A stretch of 64,000 nt of DNA from Citrobacter sp. On2M (GTDB taxonomy: Bacteria > Pseudomonadota > Gammaproteobacteria > Enterobacterales > Enterobacteriaceae), in assembly GCF_018035235.1 (NCBI RefSeq), contig NZ_WPCV01000002.1, forward strand, positions 310,001 to 374,000, written 5' to 3'. Positions 1 through 8,500 of the stretch are shown here, one piece after another. The stretch's first letter is position 1. The number at the start of each line of letters is the position of its first letter. The notes beneath the pieces are model-generated. The model was not told the origin of the DNA and did no database searches. It saw only the letters and a list, made by a program, of their open reading frames with translations. The translations under genes and the position numbers were made by a program.

Positions 1-324
1 AATTATATTTTGCGTACAGGCGATGCACCTCGATTCAGGGAGTTTATTCGTGGGGTTGCCGAACGTTCACCGCAGCATAAGGAGCATTTGATGACGATTG
101 CGGACAGATTGCATGAGGCTGGATTTCAAAAAGGGTGGCTCGAAGGTCAGCAGGAAGGCCAGCAAAAAGGTAAACAAGAAGGTAAACAAGAAGGTCTAAT
201 TGAGGGGCAGCGAGCTGAGGCGCTCCGTATTGCACGCACCATGCTGGCAGACGGTATCGATATCAACACGGTACAAAGAATTACCCGACTTTCTGCTGAG
301 GATATCCAGGGATTAAGCCACTAG
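1..324 (+). CDS. C-terminal end of an Rpn-family recombination-promoting nuclease / putative transposase (5' end outside window)
   Basis: The reading frame is open from base 1, so only the last ~107 codons are present. The visible part has the tail typical of the Rpn (YhgA-like, PD-(D/E)XK transposase_31) family. It has a helical segment, then a low-complexity run of E/Q/K-G repeats at about residues 40-62 of the visible part, then a short C-terminal helix ending in a 'RLSAEDIQ' motif that resembles the family's end. The nuclease core lies upstream of the window. In E. coli an rpn gene (rpnD, yjiP/Q) also precedes yjiR, so synteny supports the call. Family members are RecA-independent DNA nucleases and recombinases; activity of this copy cannot be judged. 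Confidence 0.8.
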   Translation, partial: NYILRTGDAPRFREFIRGVAERSPQHKEHLMTIADRLHEAGFQKGWLEGQQEGQQKGKQEGKQEGLIEGQRAEALRIARTMLADGIDINTVQRITRLSAEDIQGLSH

Positions 325-350
325 ACAGAGGCGAAACCGGGCGTACCGAT

Positions 351-1763
351 TTACTCCATCGCCACCTTCACTGCTTCTCCGAGTTTTTGCATCACTTCCC
401 GATGCTTCTCATCAGGCGGCAATGCGCAGTTGATGCGCACACAGTTGCGATACTTTCCGGATGCGGAGAACAGCGATCCCGGAGCGACCTGTATTTTCAA
501 CCGACAGAGCTGCTTAGCCACGCAGACCATATCAACCTGCAATGGCAGTTCGACCCAAAGCATAAAGCCACCTTTTGGTCGTGTAACGCAGATTCCACAG
601 GGGAAGTATTCGCGCACCCAGCAGGTGTAGATTTCCATATTACGCTGATAAATCTGGCGCATACGCCGGACATGGCGATGATAGTGGCCTTCGCGCACAA
701 AGGTTGCCGCTGCCAGCTGCGTGGCGGGAACATTGGTGCCGATAACGGCGTATTTTTTATGCAGAAGTTTGTCATGATAGCGCCCAGGAACAACCCAACC
801 CACGCGCAGACCCGGTGCAACGGATTTGGTAAACGAACTGCACAACAGCACCCGACCGTCGATATCCCAGGAGTGGATGGTGCGCGGGCGCGGGTATTCT
901 GTTGCCAGTTCGCCATACACATCGTCTTCAAAAATAACAATATCGTGCCGTTGGGCGAGGGCGAGCACAGCGCGTTTACGTGCATCCGGCATAATAAATC
1001 CGAGGGGATTATTGCAGTTGGGGACCAGGATCACGCCTTTGATGGGCCACTGATCCAGCGCTAATTCCAGTGCTTCAATACTGATGCCGGTATCCGGATC
1101 GGTTGGGATCTCAATAACCTTAATCCCTAAGCCGCGCAGTAGCTGCATCGTGCCGTAATAGGCGGGCGATTCTACGGCGACGATATCTCCTGGCTGGCAG
1201 ACCGACAATAGTGCCAGCGACATTCCACTCTGGCTGCCGCTGGTGATCACGATATCATCCGCAGCCACTACCGATCCGCCGTCCAGCATCAGACGGGCAA
1301 TCTGATTGCGCAGTTCACGGCATCCAGCCAGTTCGTCGTAGCCCAGCACCGCACCTAAATTGTGTTGCACCACGCGACTTAACTCGCGCCAGAGCGGTTT
1401 CAGGCTGGGTTGATTGATATCAGGGACGCCGCTGCTGAAAGGGATTATCGATTTATCTGCATGACCTGCCAGCATGCTCAGCACCTGATCCCACTGGGTT
1501 ATCTCCACCGGACGCTGGACCGGGCGCGACATCAGCGGCACCGGCGGCTGCGCTTTTTGCGGCGCGACAAAGTAGCCCGAACGTGGCTGCGGGGTGATCA
1601 ACTGCCGCTGTTCCAGCATCTGATACGCCTGCTGCACGGTGCTGATGCTCACCCCGTGTTCCTGGCTCAGGCTGCGCACCGACGGCAGTTTCTCGCCATG
1701 GCGATACAGCCCCTGCTCAATGCGTTCGGCCAGCAGTGTGGCCAGATGTTGGTAACGCGTCAT
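351..1763 (-). CDS. yjiR: MocR-type GntR regulator fused to a PLP aminotransferase domain (YjiR)
   Basis: 470 residues, the length of E. coli YjiR. Residues ~1-70 form a GntR winged helix-turn-helix (LPSVRSLSQEHGVSISTVQQ). Residues ~110-465 are a fold-type I aminotransferase, with the N-P pair in 'VPNCNNPLGF' and the likely PLP lysine in 'SSFTKSVAPGLRVGW' (about residue 310). MocR proteins use the aminotransferase domain as a PLP or amine sensor rather than as a clear enzyme; the ligand of YjiR is not known to me. It is divergent from yjiS across a 177-bp gap that carries repeated CTGTAT/ATACAG boxes, consistent with autoregulation and control of a divergent promoter. Confidence 0.9.
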   Translation of the reverse strand: MTRYQHLATLLAERIEQGLYRHGEKLPSVRSLSQEHGVSISTVQQAYQMLEQRQLITPQPRSGYFVAPQKAQPPVPLMSRPVQRPVEITQWDQVLSMLAGHADKSIIPFSSGVPDINQPSLKPLWRELSRVVQHNLGAVLGYDELAGCRELRNQIARLMLDGGSVVAADDIVITSGSQSGMSLALLSVCQPGDIVAVESPAYYGTMQLLRGLGIKVIEIPTDPDTGISIEALELALDQWPIKGVILVPNCNNPLGFIMPDARKRAVLALAQRHDIVIFEDDVYGELATEYPRPRTIHSWDIDGRVLLCSSFTKSVAPGLRVGWVVPGRYHDKLLHKKYAVIGTNVPATQLAAATFVREGHYHRHVRRMRQIYQRNMEIYTCWVREYFPCGICVTRPKGGFMLWVELPLQVDMVCVAKQLCRLKIQVAPGSLFSASGKYRNCVRINCALPPDEKHREVMQKLGEAVKVAME

Positions 1764-1783
1764 GCTGTATCCCTCGTTATTGC

Positions 1784-1887
1784 CATACAGATTGATAAAC
1801 CAATACAGAACGGTGGAAAAAACCGTGTGCAGATACTGTTTTAATCAATCTGTATGTTAAATAAAAGTACTTTTTGAATCTGTATTG
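1784..1887. promoter_or_regulatory. Four-box inverted/direct repeat array between yjiR and yjiS
   Basis: CATACAGATTGAT at 1784-1796 is repeated as its exact inverse ATCAATCTGTATG at 1844-1856. CAATACAGA at 1801-1809 is repeated as its inverse TCTGTATTG at 1879-1887. The result is two ATACAG boxes in one orientation (18 bp apart) and two CTGTAT boxes in the other (30 bp apart). This is seen directly. MocR regulators typically bind direct repeats, so YjiR is the natural candidate binder (inference). Confidence 0.6.
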
Positions 1888-1940
1888 TCAGGCAGTAAAT
1901 CCGAGAAGATAAAGCCTCTGACAAGGTGAGGAGGTGGGGT

Positions 1941-2105
1941 ATGGAATTTCACGAGAACCACGCAAAACAGCCGTTTATTGGGTTGGTGCAGATCTGGCGG
2001 GCATACAAGGCATGGCGGCTGCGAGCGCAAACGCGGCGCGTATTGCAACAGATGAGCGACGAGCGGCTGCGGGACGTCGGGCTGCGACGCGATCAGGTGG
2101 AGTGA
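1941..2105 (+). CDS. yjiS: Small DUF1127 protein YjiS
   Basis: 54 residues starting MEFHENHAKQ and ending in the DUF1127 signature (MSDERLRDVGLRRDQVE). The ATG at 1941 follows a purine-rich ribosome-binding site (AGGTGAGGAGG) and gives the same length as E. coli YjiS. DUF1127 proteins are small, arginine-rich and, in alphaproteobacteria, linked to phosphate and RNA metabolism; no function is established for YjiS. A strong terminator hairpin follows 15 bp after the stop, so it is probably monocistronic. Confidence 0.85.
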   Translation: MEFHENHAKQPFIGLVQIWRAYKAWRLRAQTRRVLQQMSDERLRDVGLRRDQVE

Positions 2106-2120
2106 TTTCTTTCATTGACA

Positions 2121-2151
2121 GAGGCTGGGGTTATCGCCCCGGCCTCTTTTG
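2121..2151 (+). terminator. Rho-independent terminator of yjiS
   Basis: A GAGGCTGGGG / CCCCGGCCTC stem (10 bp, one G-T pair) with loop TTATCG is followed by TTTT. It separates yjiS from the downstream MarR operon. Confidence 0.8.
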
Positions 2152-2195
2152 TATTCACGGCATTTATCAATTCATGCTTCTGAATGATGTGTTTC

Positions 2196-2224
2196 TTGAT
2201 ACTTACTATGATAAGTATTATTTT
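2196..2224 (+). promoter_or_regulatory. Promoter with overlapping inverted repeat in front of the MarR gene
   Basis: A candidate promoter TTGATA-N17-TATTTT is overlapped by the perfect 7-bp inverted repeat ATACTTA-CTATGA-TAAGTAT at 2199-2218. The site lies ~30 bp upstream of the MarR start codon. The geometry is that of a MarR-type autorepressor operator; the binding is inferred. Confidence 0.55.
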
Positions 2225-2251
2225 CTTCTCAGTGATGAAGGGGAAATAAGC

Positions 2252-2716
2252 ATGACTGAAGATGAACTGTTTGCCCGCCGCCCGATGGGAATGCGCATGG
2301 CGATGGTGGTGCGGCAGTGGCGGGCTATTATTGATGCAGCTATTACTGACACAGGCCTGACGCAGTCAAGCTGGACGGTACTGATGCAGTTGTATCAACT
2401 GGGAGATAACGTCTCGGTCAGTGAACTGGCCCAGGTGCAGGGTATTGAACTGCCGCCGCTGATGCGCACTCTCTCACAGCTGGAAAAGCACGGCTATCTG
2501 CTGCGTTCCACATCGCCTTATGACAAACGCATTCGCCTGCTCACGCTGACCGCGCAAGGCCGAGCAAGGCTGGAAGAACTCAACCGGGTGATTGAGAACT
2601 ACCAACATCGCGTCACGTGTACCATCCCAGAAGCGGAGCTTGCCGCCTTCAGCGCGACCTTAAATCAACTCGCCTGCAATTTGCGGACAATCCGCGAAGA
2701 AGACAATCAACACTAA
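2252..2716 (+). CDS. MarR-family transcriptional regulator of an efflux operon
   Basis: 154 residues with a central MarR winged helix. The recognition region is 'VSVSELAQVQGIELPPLMRTLSQLEKHGYLLR' in two parts, followed by the wing 'DKRIRLLTLTAQG' (D-K-R motif of the family). The ATG at 2252 is preceded by AAGGGGAAA; earlier in-frame starts run through the promoter region and are unlikely. The gene is followed after 6 bp by an HlyD-type adaptor and then a DUF2955 membrane protein, an arrangement like emrR-emrAB or slyA-linked efflux loci. I infer that it represses this operon and responds to an aromatic or lipophilic compound; the ligand is unknown. Confidence 0.8.
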   Translation: MTEDELFARRPMGMRMAMVVRQWRAIIDAAITDTGLTQSSWTVLMQLYQLGDNVSVSELAQVQGIELPPLMRTLSQLEKHGYLLRSTSPYDKRIRLLTLTAQGRARLEELNRVIENYQHRVTCTIPEAELAAFSATLNQLACNLRTIREEDNQH

Positions 2717-2722
2717 AAAACT

Positions 2723-3790
2723 ATGATGACCCCAGAACAAAAATTTGCCCGTTGGGTAAGGGTGAGTATTGCCGCTTTCCTGGTAATATTCGCCTGGTTT
2801 ATCGTTGCCGATATCTGGATCCCGCTGACGCCGGACTCCACGGTGATGCGCGTGGTAACGCCTGTTGCCTCACGCGTATCCGGCTACGTCTCGCAGGTAC
2901 ATGTCCATAACAATAGCCCGGTGAAAAAGGGCGACTTGCTGTACGAACTGGATCCGACGCCGTTTATCAATAAGGTCGAGGCTGCGCAAATCGCCCTTGA
3001 GCAGGCAAAGCTGAGCAACCAACAGCTGGATGCGCAGATCGCCTCTGCGCGTGCCAATCTGCGCACCGCGCAATTTAACGCCCGGAACGACAAGACCACC
3101 TTTGACCGCTATCAGCGCCTGAGCGCCATGCAGAACGTGTCGCAAGCCGATCTCGATAAGGTGCGCACCGCCTGGCAAACCAGCGAGCAGTCGGTGTCGG
3201 CGCTCAATGCCAATATTCAGAACCTGCTGATCCAACGCGGCGAGCGCGATGAAAACCGCAACGTGACGCTGCAAAAATACCGTAATGCACTGGAAGAGGC
3301 ACAACTGAACCTCGGCTGGAGCAAAGTGTATGCACAGACCGATGGCACGGTGAGCAACCTCCAGCTTAGCCCCGGACTGTACGCCACCGCCGCCACGCCG
3401 CTGCTGGCGCTGGTCAGCCACCAGACTGATATCGTGGCCGACTTTCGTGAAAAAAGCCTGCGCCACACTCGCGTGGATACCGATGCCGCCGTGGTGTTCG
3501 ACGCCATGCCGGGCAAGGTTTTCTCTGCTCGCGTCACCAGCAGTGATGCCGGTATTCTGGCGGGACAGGAGCAGGTTAACGGCCAACTGTCGCAGCCGGA
3601 ACAGTCCACCCGCTGGGTGCGCGATGCACAGCGGATGCGTATTCACGTCGCGCTGAACGAACCGCTCGACACGCCGTTACCGACCGGGGCGCGCGCCACG
3701 GTACAGCTGTATAACAGCGAGGGGATGTTCGCCCGCACTTTTGCCGGGGCGCAGATCCACCTCGTTAGCTGGCTGCACTATGTCTATTAA
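2723..3790 (+). CDS. HlyD/EmrA-type membrane fusion protein (periplasmic adaptor)
   Basis: 355 residues. There is an N-terminal membrane anchor at ~14-34 (VSIAAFLVIFAWFIVADIW), then a biotinyl-lipoyl-like half (SRVSGYVSQVHVHNNSPVKKGDLLYELD, in two stretches, ~50-78). A long coiled-coil hairpin spans ~80-190 and a beta-barrel domain carries 'GTVSNLQLSPGLYA'. This is the HlyD_D23/EmrA layout. Such adaptors bridge an inner-membrane pump to an outer-membrane channel. The neighbour pump here is DUF2955 rather than an MFS protein. The stop overlaps the next start by 11 bp, indicating translational coupling. No outer-membrane factor gene is present in the window. Confidence 0.85.
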   Translation: MMTPEQKFARWVRVSIAAFLVIFAWFIVADIWIPLTPDSTVMRVVTPVASRVSGYVSQVHVHNNSPVKKGDLLYELDPTPFINKVEAAQIALEQAKLSNQQLDAQIASARANLRTAQFNARNDKTTFDRYQRLSAMQNVSQADLDKVRTAWQTSEQSVSALNANIQNLLIQRGERDENRNVTLQKYRNALEEAQLNLGWSKVYAQTDGTVSNLQLSPGLYATAATPLLALVSHQTDIVADFREKSLRHTRVDTDAAVVFDAMPGKVFSARVTSSDAGILAGQEQVNGQLSQPEQSTRWVRDAQRMRIHVALNEPLDTPLPTGARATVQLYNSEGMFARTFAGAQIHLVSWLHYVY

Positions 3791-4844
3791 CACCCTGGCT
3801 CACGTCTTTACGCCGCACGGGAATATTGTCTACACCGCCAATGATTTTCGCCAGACCCTGCGTATCTCGGTTGCCGGGACAATCGCGCTGAGTATCTCGA
3901 CCTTCTACAACGTGCAGTACGGCGTGTTTTTTGTGGTTTATCCGCTGATGCTGCTGTCGCTGGTACCGGTGTTCAACCGCCATGTGGCAAAACAGTTTGT
4001 GTTCAGTGCGGCGGTGAACTGCGTTGAAATGGTACTGATTGTCGGCTATCTCTCACAATGGCCGCTGATTATGACGCTGGTGGTATTTGGCCTGTACGTG
4101 ATGCGTTTTCGTTTGATGAGCAAAGGACCGCTGTTTCTGTTCGGCTCAATGGGCGTGGTGTGCCAGAGCACGATGCTCAACTTTATGAGCTATCCCACCA
4201 CCAACTGGCATACGCTGATGTTCTCCAATATGGAAGCCTGCGTCATGGCGGTGGTGCTGAGCGCGTTGCTGCATTATCTGATCCCGGACGTGGAACCCCG
4301 CCAGCCGCCGCCGCGCATTGAGAAAGATGACGCCCGGGTTCGCCACGAGTCGCTGCTTTCCGGTTCGGTAGCGACAATGATTTTTGTGGTCTTCCAGATC
4401 TGCGATTTGAGTGATTCGCTGTCGGCGCTGATGGCGGGGATTTTGATCCTGTTTCCGATGCATTATCGCGGCGCGGTGTTGAGCTCTCTCTGGCGCGTGG
4501 TCGGCGTGGTGCTGGCTTGTCTGTACATTCTGCTGGTGCAACTGCTGGTGTATGATTTCAGCAATCATATGCTGTTGATGATGCCGCTGATTGGCCTTGG
4601 ACTGGCGTTCAGCGCCCGCCTGCATGTAATGGAAAAAGTCGGTGCGGGCGTGGGTTTTGCCAGTATCACCACCATCGGCATTATGTTCGGCCAGAACCTG
4701 CACCCGGACAGCGATCTGGTGTTCAGCGATCTCTACCGCATCACTTCCGTTACCGTCGCGCTGCTGGCCACGTTAACGATGGTATTTCTGGTGCACCGCG
4801 TTTTGAACTGCTTTGCGGCGACACGATTTGTGATTACCGAGTGA
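3780..4844 (+). CDS. DUF2955 (FUSC/AaeB-like) inner-membrane transport protein
   Basis: 354 residues from the ATG at 3780, which overlaps the end of the adaptor gene. It is very hydrophobic, with about ten predicted membrane segments in two clusters (~30-170 and ~205-345) separated by a charged cytoplasmic stretch (EPRQPPPRIEKDDARVRHES). This resembles the two-bundle layout of fusaric acid resistance and AaeB exporters. DUF2955 proteins are regularly found next to HlyD adaptors. I infer proton-driven export of a small aromatic or organic acid by the adaptor/DUF2955 pair; the substrate cannot be read from the sequence. Confidence 0.8.
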   Translation: MSINTLAHVFTPHGNIVYTANDFRQTLRISVAGTIALSISTFYNVQYGVFFVVYPLMLLSLVPVFNRHVAKQFVFSAAVNCVEMVLIVGYLSQWPLIMTLVVFGLYVMRFRLMSKGPLFLFGSMGVVCQSTMLNFMSYPTTNWHTLMFSNMEACVMAVVLSALLHYLIPDVEPRQPPPRIEKDDARVRHESLLSGSVATMIFVVFQICDLSDSLSALMAGILILFPMHYRGAVLSSLWRVVGVVLACLYILLVQLLVYDFSNHMLLMMPLIGLGLAFSARLHVMEKVGAGVGFASITTIGIMFGQNLHPDSDLVFSDLYRITSVTVALLATLTMVFLVHRVLNCFAATRFVITE

Positions 4845-4859
4845 GTGGGGGGCCTGTGC

Positions 4860-4890
4860 TGGATGGCGGCTGCGCCTTATCCGGCCTACG
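4860..4890. repeat. REP-type palindromic unit
   Basis: GGATGGCGGCTGCGCC...TTATCCGGCCTAC matches the enterobacterial REP/PU consensus. It follows the stop of the DUF2955 gene by 15 bp. Confidence 0.8.
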
Positions 4891-4932
4891 GGAAGCGGAA
4901 TTTCCAGGCCCGGTAAGCGCAGCGCGCGGGGA

Positions 4933-5277
4933 TTATCCCTGTCTGCGTGTCTTGGCTGAAATTACGTCGATAAACTCCTGCACCTGCTGTTGCTTACGCG
5001 CGGACAGCTTGCACACCCGACGCAGCGACTGCAATAACGCGGGCTCTTCCGGCTCCGGCAGTTTTGCCGTCAGCACGATGCAGCCTGGCATCACTCTGAC
5101 ATCGAATGGGGTTCCGGTGGTAAAACCGGCGACAGCCAGCCACTGGCCTTTCATAATAATTGCCGGCACATGCGTGTAATCCGGATAACGACTCGCATAG
5201 CTGACGGTACCGAGACGATTATTTGCCGGGGAGACTTCTGGATCGCACGGATCTGCAATAGAATGGACGATAGTCAT
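4933..5277 (-). CDS. symE: SymE, SOS-induced toxin of a type I toxin-antitoxin pair
   Basis: 114 residues starting [10 protein letters not shown]. The SymE core is clear ([36 protein letters not shown]). SymE has an AbrB/SpoVT-like fold and, in E. coli, is a toxin that damages RNA or the nucleoid; it is induced by DNA damage and silenced by the antisense RNA SymR. The start at 5277 is preceded by AAGGAA and gives nearly the E. coli length (113); a longer frame to 5406 would run through the antisense region and is rejected. As in E. coli, it sits beside a type I restriction operon. Confidence 0.92.
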   Translation of the reverse strand: MTIVHSIADPCDPEVSPANNRLGTVSYASRYPDYTHVPAIIMKGQWLAVAGFTTGTPFDVRVMPGCIVLTAKLPEPEEPALLQSLRRVCKLSARKQQQVQEFIDVISAKTRRQG

Positions 5278-5346
5278 AATGGCTATTCCTTGAAAATAGT
5301 GATTGTGATGAGCGAGGCGCTCGTGTTGCAGCACGGGCGTCTTGCG
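5272..5346 (+). ncRNA. symR: SymR antisense RNA (antitoxin RNA of symE)
   Basis: The plus strand opposite the symE start and 5' UTR keeps the features I remember of E. coli SymR. It begins AGTCATAATGGCTATTCC, contains AATAGTGATTGTGAT, and ends in a long hairpin. The hairpin is a 14-bp stem at 5312-5325 pairing with 5332-5345 around loop TTGCAG, with some G-U pairs. SymR is about 77 nt in E. coli, which fits. Ends are approximate. The hairpin is not followed by a T-run, so the 3' end is inferred from the stem. Confidence 0.75.
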
Positions 5347-5357
5347 ATAAAAAACAC

Positions 5358-5373
5358 CTGTAAATCTACCCAG
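5358..5373 (-). promoter_or_regulatory. LexA-like box upstream of symE
   Basis: CTGTAAATCTACCCAG fits CTG-N10-CAG, with one deviation from CTGT-N8-ACAG (CCAG instead of ACAG). It lies ~80 bp upstream of symE, where LexA control is known in E. coli symE. Read on the minus strand it contains a plausible -10 (TAGATT). Confidence 0.55.
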
Positions 5374-5466
5374 TAAATAAAAATAAAGCCAGCTGAAAAT
5401 AGACAAAAATAAAGACGTTACTGGAAATATTGATGGGGTGATTAAATTGATGGGAAATATAAATCA

Positions 5467-5494
5467 GGCCGGATAAACAGAGCGTCATCCGGCC
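5467..5494 (-). terminator. REP-like hairpin downstream of hsdR
   Basis: GGCCGGAT and ATCCGGCC form a perfect 8-bp stem a few bases after the hsdR stop, followed on the minus strand by TGATTT. It is probably a transcript end or mRNA-stabilising hairpin made from a REP half. Confidence 0.55.
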
Positions 5495-5500
5495 ATAAAA

Positions 5501-8500
5501 TTAATGCACGGTATTAATCTGGTGCAGCTTAAAATTCTCCGCCTGCGCCAGCACGCCCATATACACATCGTCATTCGCCACCGGCGGGAACTTGTGTTTA
5601 TGCAGCAGCAGAATCAGCTCTACCTTCAGTTTCGCTTTAATATCATCACGCTTGCTCCAGTCGGGGTACTTCGACGTGTTATCGACTACCGCCTTCATCT
5701 CCTTCGCCAGCGCCAGCATCTTGTCTTCTTCGTAGGTGAACTGATACTTATCGCGCATATGCGCCAGAATGTCGTAAAAGGCTTTCTCTTCAATATCAAT
5801 CCCCATCTCGGCATAGGTGCCCATTTCGGTTTTAATATCGTAGATAATGTCGGTCATCTCCTGGCTGAAATGATCGAACTCTTCACCGTTGAGGACGTCA
5901 TCTTCCCGACGCTCGTTATATTTATCCATAATGGACTGGAAACGACGGGTGAAATTAATCCCCTGAAGCTGGTTGATCTGTTTAAAGTCGCTGATGGCTT
6001 TTTCCAGCAGCTTTTGCAGCAGCTGGATTTTGGTGGCCGGCAGTTTGATCTTATTAATGCGTGCCAGATAATCGTCGTCGAAAATATCGATCGATTCCGC
6101 TTTCTTGTCGCCAAGGAAAAACAGCTCTTCCACGCCGTCGGCTTTCAGCGCTTCGGCGATCATTTCGCGCACGCGGGCGTTCATCTGCGTAACGTCCGGC
6201 GCGTCGCCTTTGGTCAGCTTGAAGACGATAGAGCGCACGGCAATATAAAAATGGATATGGTCGCGTTCGGCCTGCGACAACGCCTCGCTGCCGCAGCAGA
6301 CGTCATAGGCCGCTTTCAGCCGCTTCACCAGCCCCATAAAGCGGCGTTCCAGCTTCTGGGTGCGCAAGACAAATTCTGCCGCTAGGTTCAGACAGGCAAG
6401 TTGCGCCTGCGGCTCGCCGCTGAAATAAGGGCGGCTGTCGAATTCATGGAACACCTGGGCCAGCAGATCGAGATGGTTTTTTACCTCAATCACCGACTGC
6501 TGAATATCTTCAAAGTTGGTGGCGTCGATGCGCGAATACATCGCCAGTGCTTGGTTCATCTGGCGCTTAATGCCAATATAGTCGACGACCAGCCCTTTGC
6601 TTTTGCCTTCCAGCTTGCGGTTAACGCGGGAGATGGTCTGGATCAGGTTATGCTTTTGCAGCGGCTTATCGATATAAATGGTGTCCAGCTCCGGCACGTC
6701 AAAACCGGTAAGCCACATATCCACCACAATGGCGATTTTGAAGTTCGACTTCGCGTTTTTGAACTGTTTATCCAGCTCTTTGCGGTACTCTTTACTGCCC
6801 AGCAGCTCGTACAGTTTCGCGTCATCGTCTTTACCGCGCGTCATCACCATCTTGACCATTTCGGACGGCGGCAGATCTTTCTCCTCCTGCTCGGTCAGTT
6901 CAACCCCATCCGGGGCCTGTTTCACCTCAAACCACGCGGGACGAAAGTCTTTCAACTGACGATAGAAATCCCAGGCAATCTCGCGGCTGGCGCAGACAAA
7001 CATCGCTTTGCCTTTCACCGTGGAGCCTTCGGCGACACGTTTTTCATAGTGTTTCGCAAAGTCTTCCGCCAGCGCTTTCAGGCGGTCTTCATCGCCAAGA
7101 ATGGCGTTCATGGTGGCGCTGGCTTTTTTGCTCTCGTCGATTTGCCACTCGTTGGTGCCCGCATTGGCGCACTCTTCGTAATACTTTTCCACCTCTTCCA
7201 GCTTACCGGCATCGAGGATGACCTTCGCGGCGCGGCCTTCGTAGACGATGCGCACGGTGATCTCATCCTGCACGGATTCGGTCATGGTGTAGCTGTCGAT
7301 GATGTTGCCAAAGACTTCCATCGTGGCGTCGATAGGCGTGCCGGTAAAACCAACGTAGGTGGCCTGCGGCAGTGAGTCGTGCAGATATTTGGCGAAACCG
7401 TAGGTTTTGCGCACCTTGCCGCTCTCTTTATCGACGATCACTTTCTGATCGAGGTTAACCTGGCTGCGGTGCGCTTCGTCGGAAATACAGATGATATTGC
7501 TGCGCCCGGAGAGCAGTTCGGTATCTTCGGTAAATTTATGGATAGTGGTCAGGAAGACGCCGCCGCTGTTGCGACCGGCCAGTTTTTCCCGCAGATCGTC
7601 GCGGCTGGTGACGGGCACCACGGTGTCGTCGCCGATATAGTTTTTGGCATTGCACATCTGCGCCGAGAGCTGATCGTCCAGATCGGTGCGGTCGGTGATC
7701 AGCACGATCGTCGGGCTGGCGAATTCGACGCTTTTCATCAGCAGACGGGTTAAGAACTGCATGGTGTAGCTCTTGCCGCAGCCGGTCGCGCCAAAGTAGG
7801 TGCCGCCCTTGCCGTCGCCGAAAGGTTTACGCGCTCGTTCGATGCTGTAGTACAGCTTGCGCGCCGCATAATACTGCGGGTAGCGGCAGCAAATTTTCAC
7901 TTCATGTTTGGCTTTATCCGGGAAGCAGATAAAGTTTTTAATCACGTCCAGCAGGCGGACCGGCTGAAACAACCCCTGAATCATCGAGTGCAGGGACGGG
8001 ATGCCGTCCTGCTCGCGGTTTTCATTGCCGGTGACTTTACGCCAGGAGTAGAAATACTCGTACGGCGCAAACAGGTTGCCCATGCGGTTATTGACGCCGT
8101 CGCTGATAATGCACAGCGCGTTATAGACAAACAGCTGCGGAATATCGCGGCGATAGCGGGTGCAGAGCTGTTTATACGCATCGCCAATATTGGCTTCCTG
8201 CTCGCGCACCGCGCTTTTAAATTCAAACACCACTAACGGCAGGCCGTTGATATACAGGATGGCATCCGGAATGCGCGGCTGGTTTTCTTTGCCGGTGATG
8301 GTCAGCTGATTGACGATTTTTACCCGGTTCAGCGGCTGGGTAAGATAATAACCTGCCGGCGTTTCCGCGGCCTGTTGCAGCGGAACCTCTTCGGTATCGA
8401 ACAGTTCACGCAGCGCGGCGGGCAGGTGCCGGGTGTCGAGCAGTTCGATATAGAGATCTTTCTGCTGGCGATCGTCGCGTTTAAACAGGAAACCGTTGGC

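Noticed and set aside
387-1064. Long plus-strand frame opposite yjiR
   Set aside because: Low-quality composition without family likeness; it is the antisense shadow of a clear MocR gene.
1934-2716. A 260-residue frame fusing the yjiS region to the MarR gene
   Set aside because: It runs out of frame through yjiS, the terminator and the promoter. The MarR protein starts at 2252.
5504-7753. Consecutive plus-strand frames opposite hsdR
   Set aside because: They mirror the codon pattern of hsdR and have no ribosome sites or recognisable domains.
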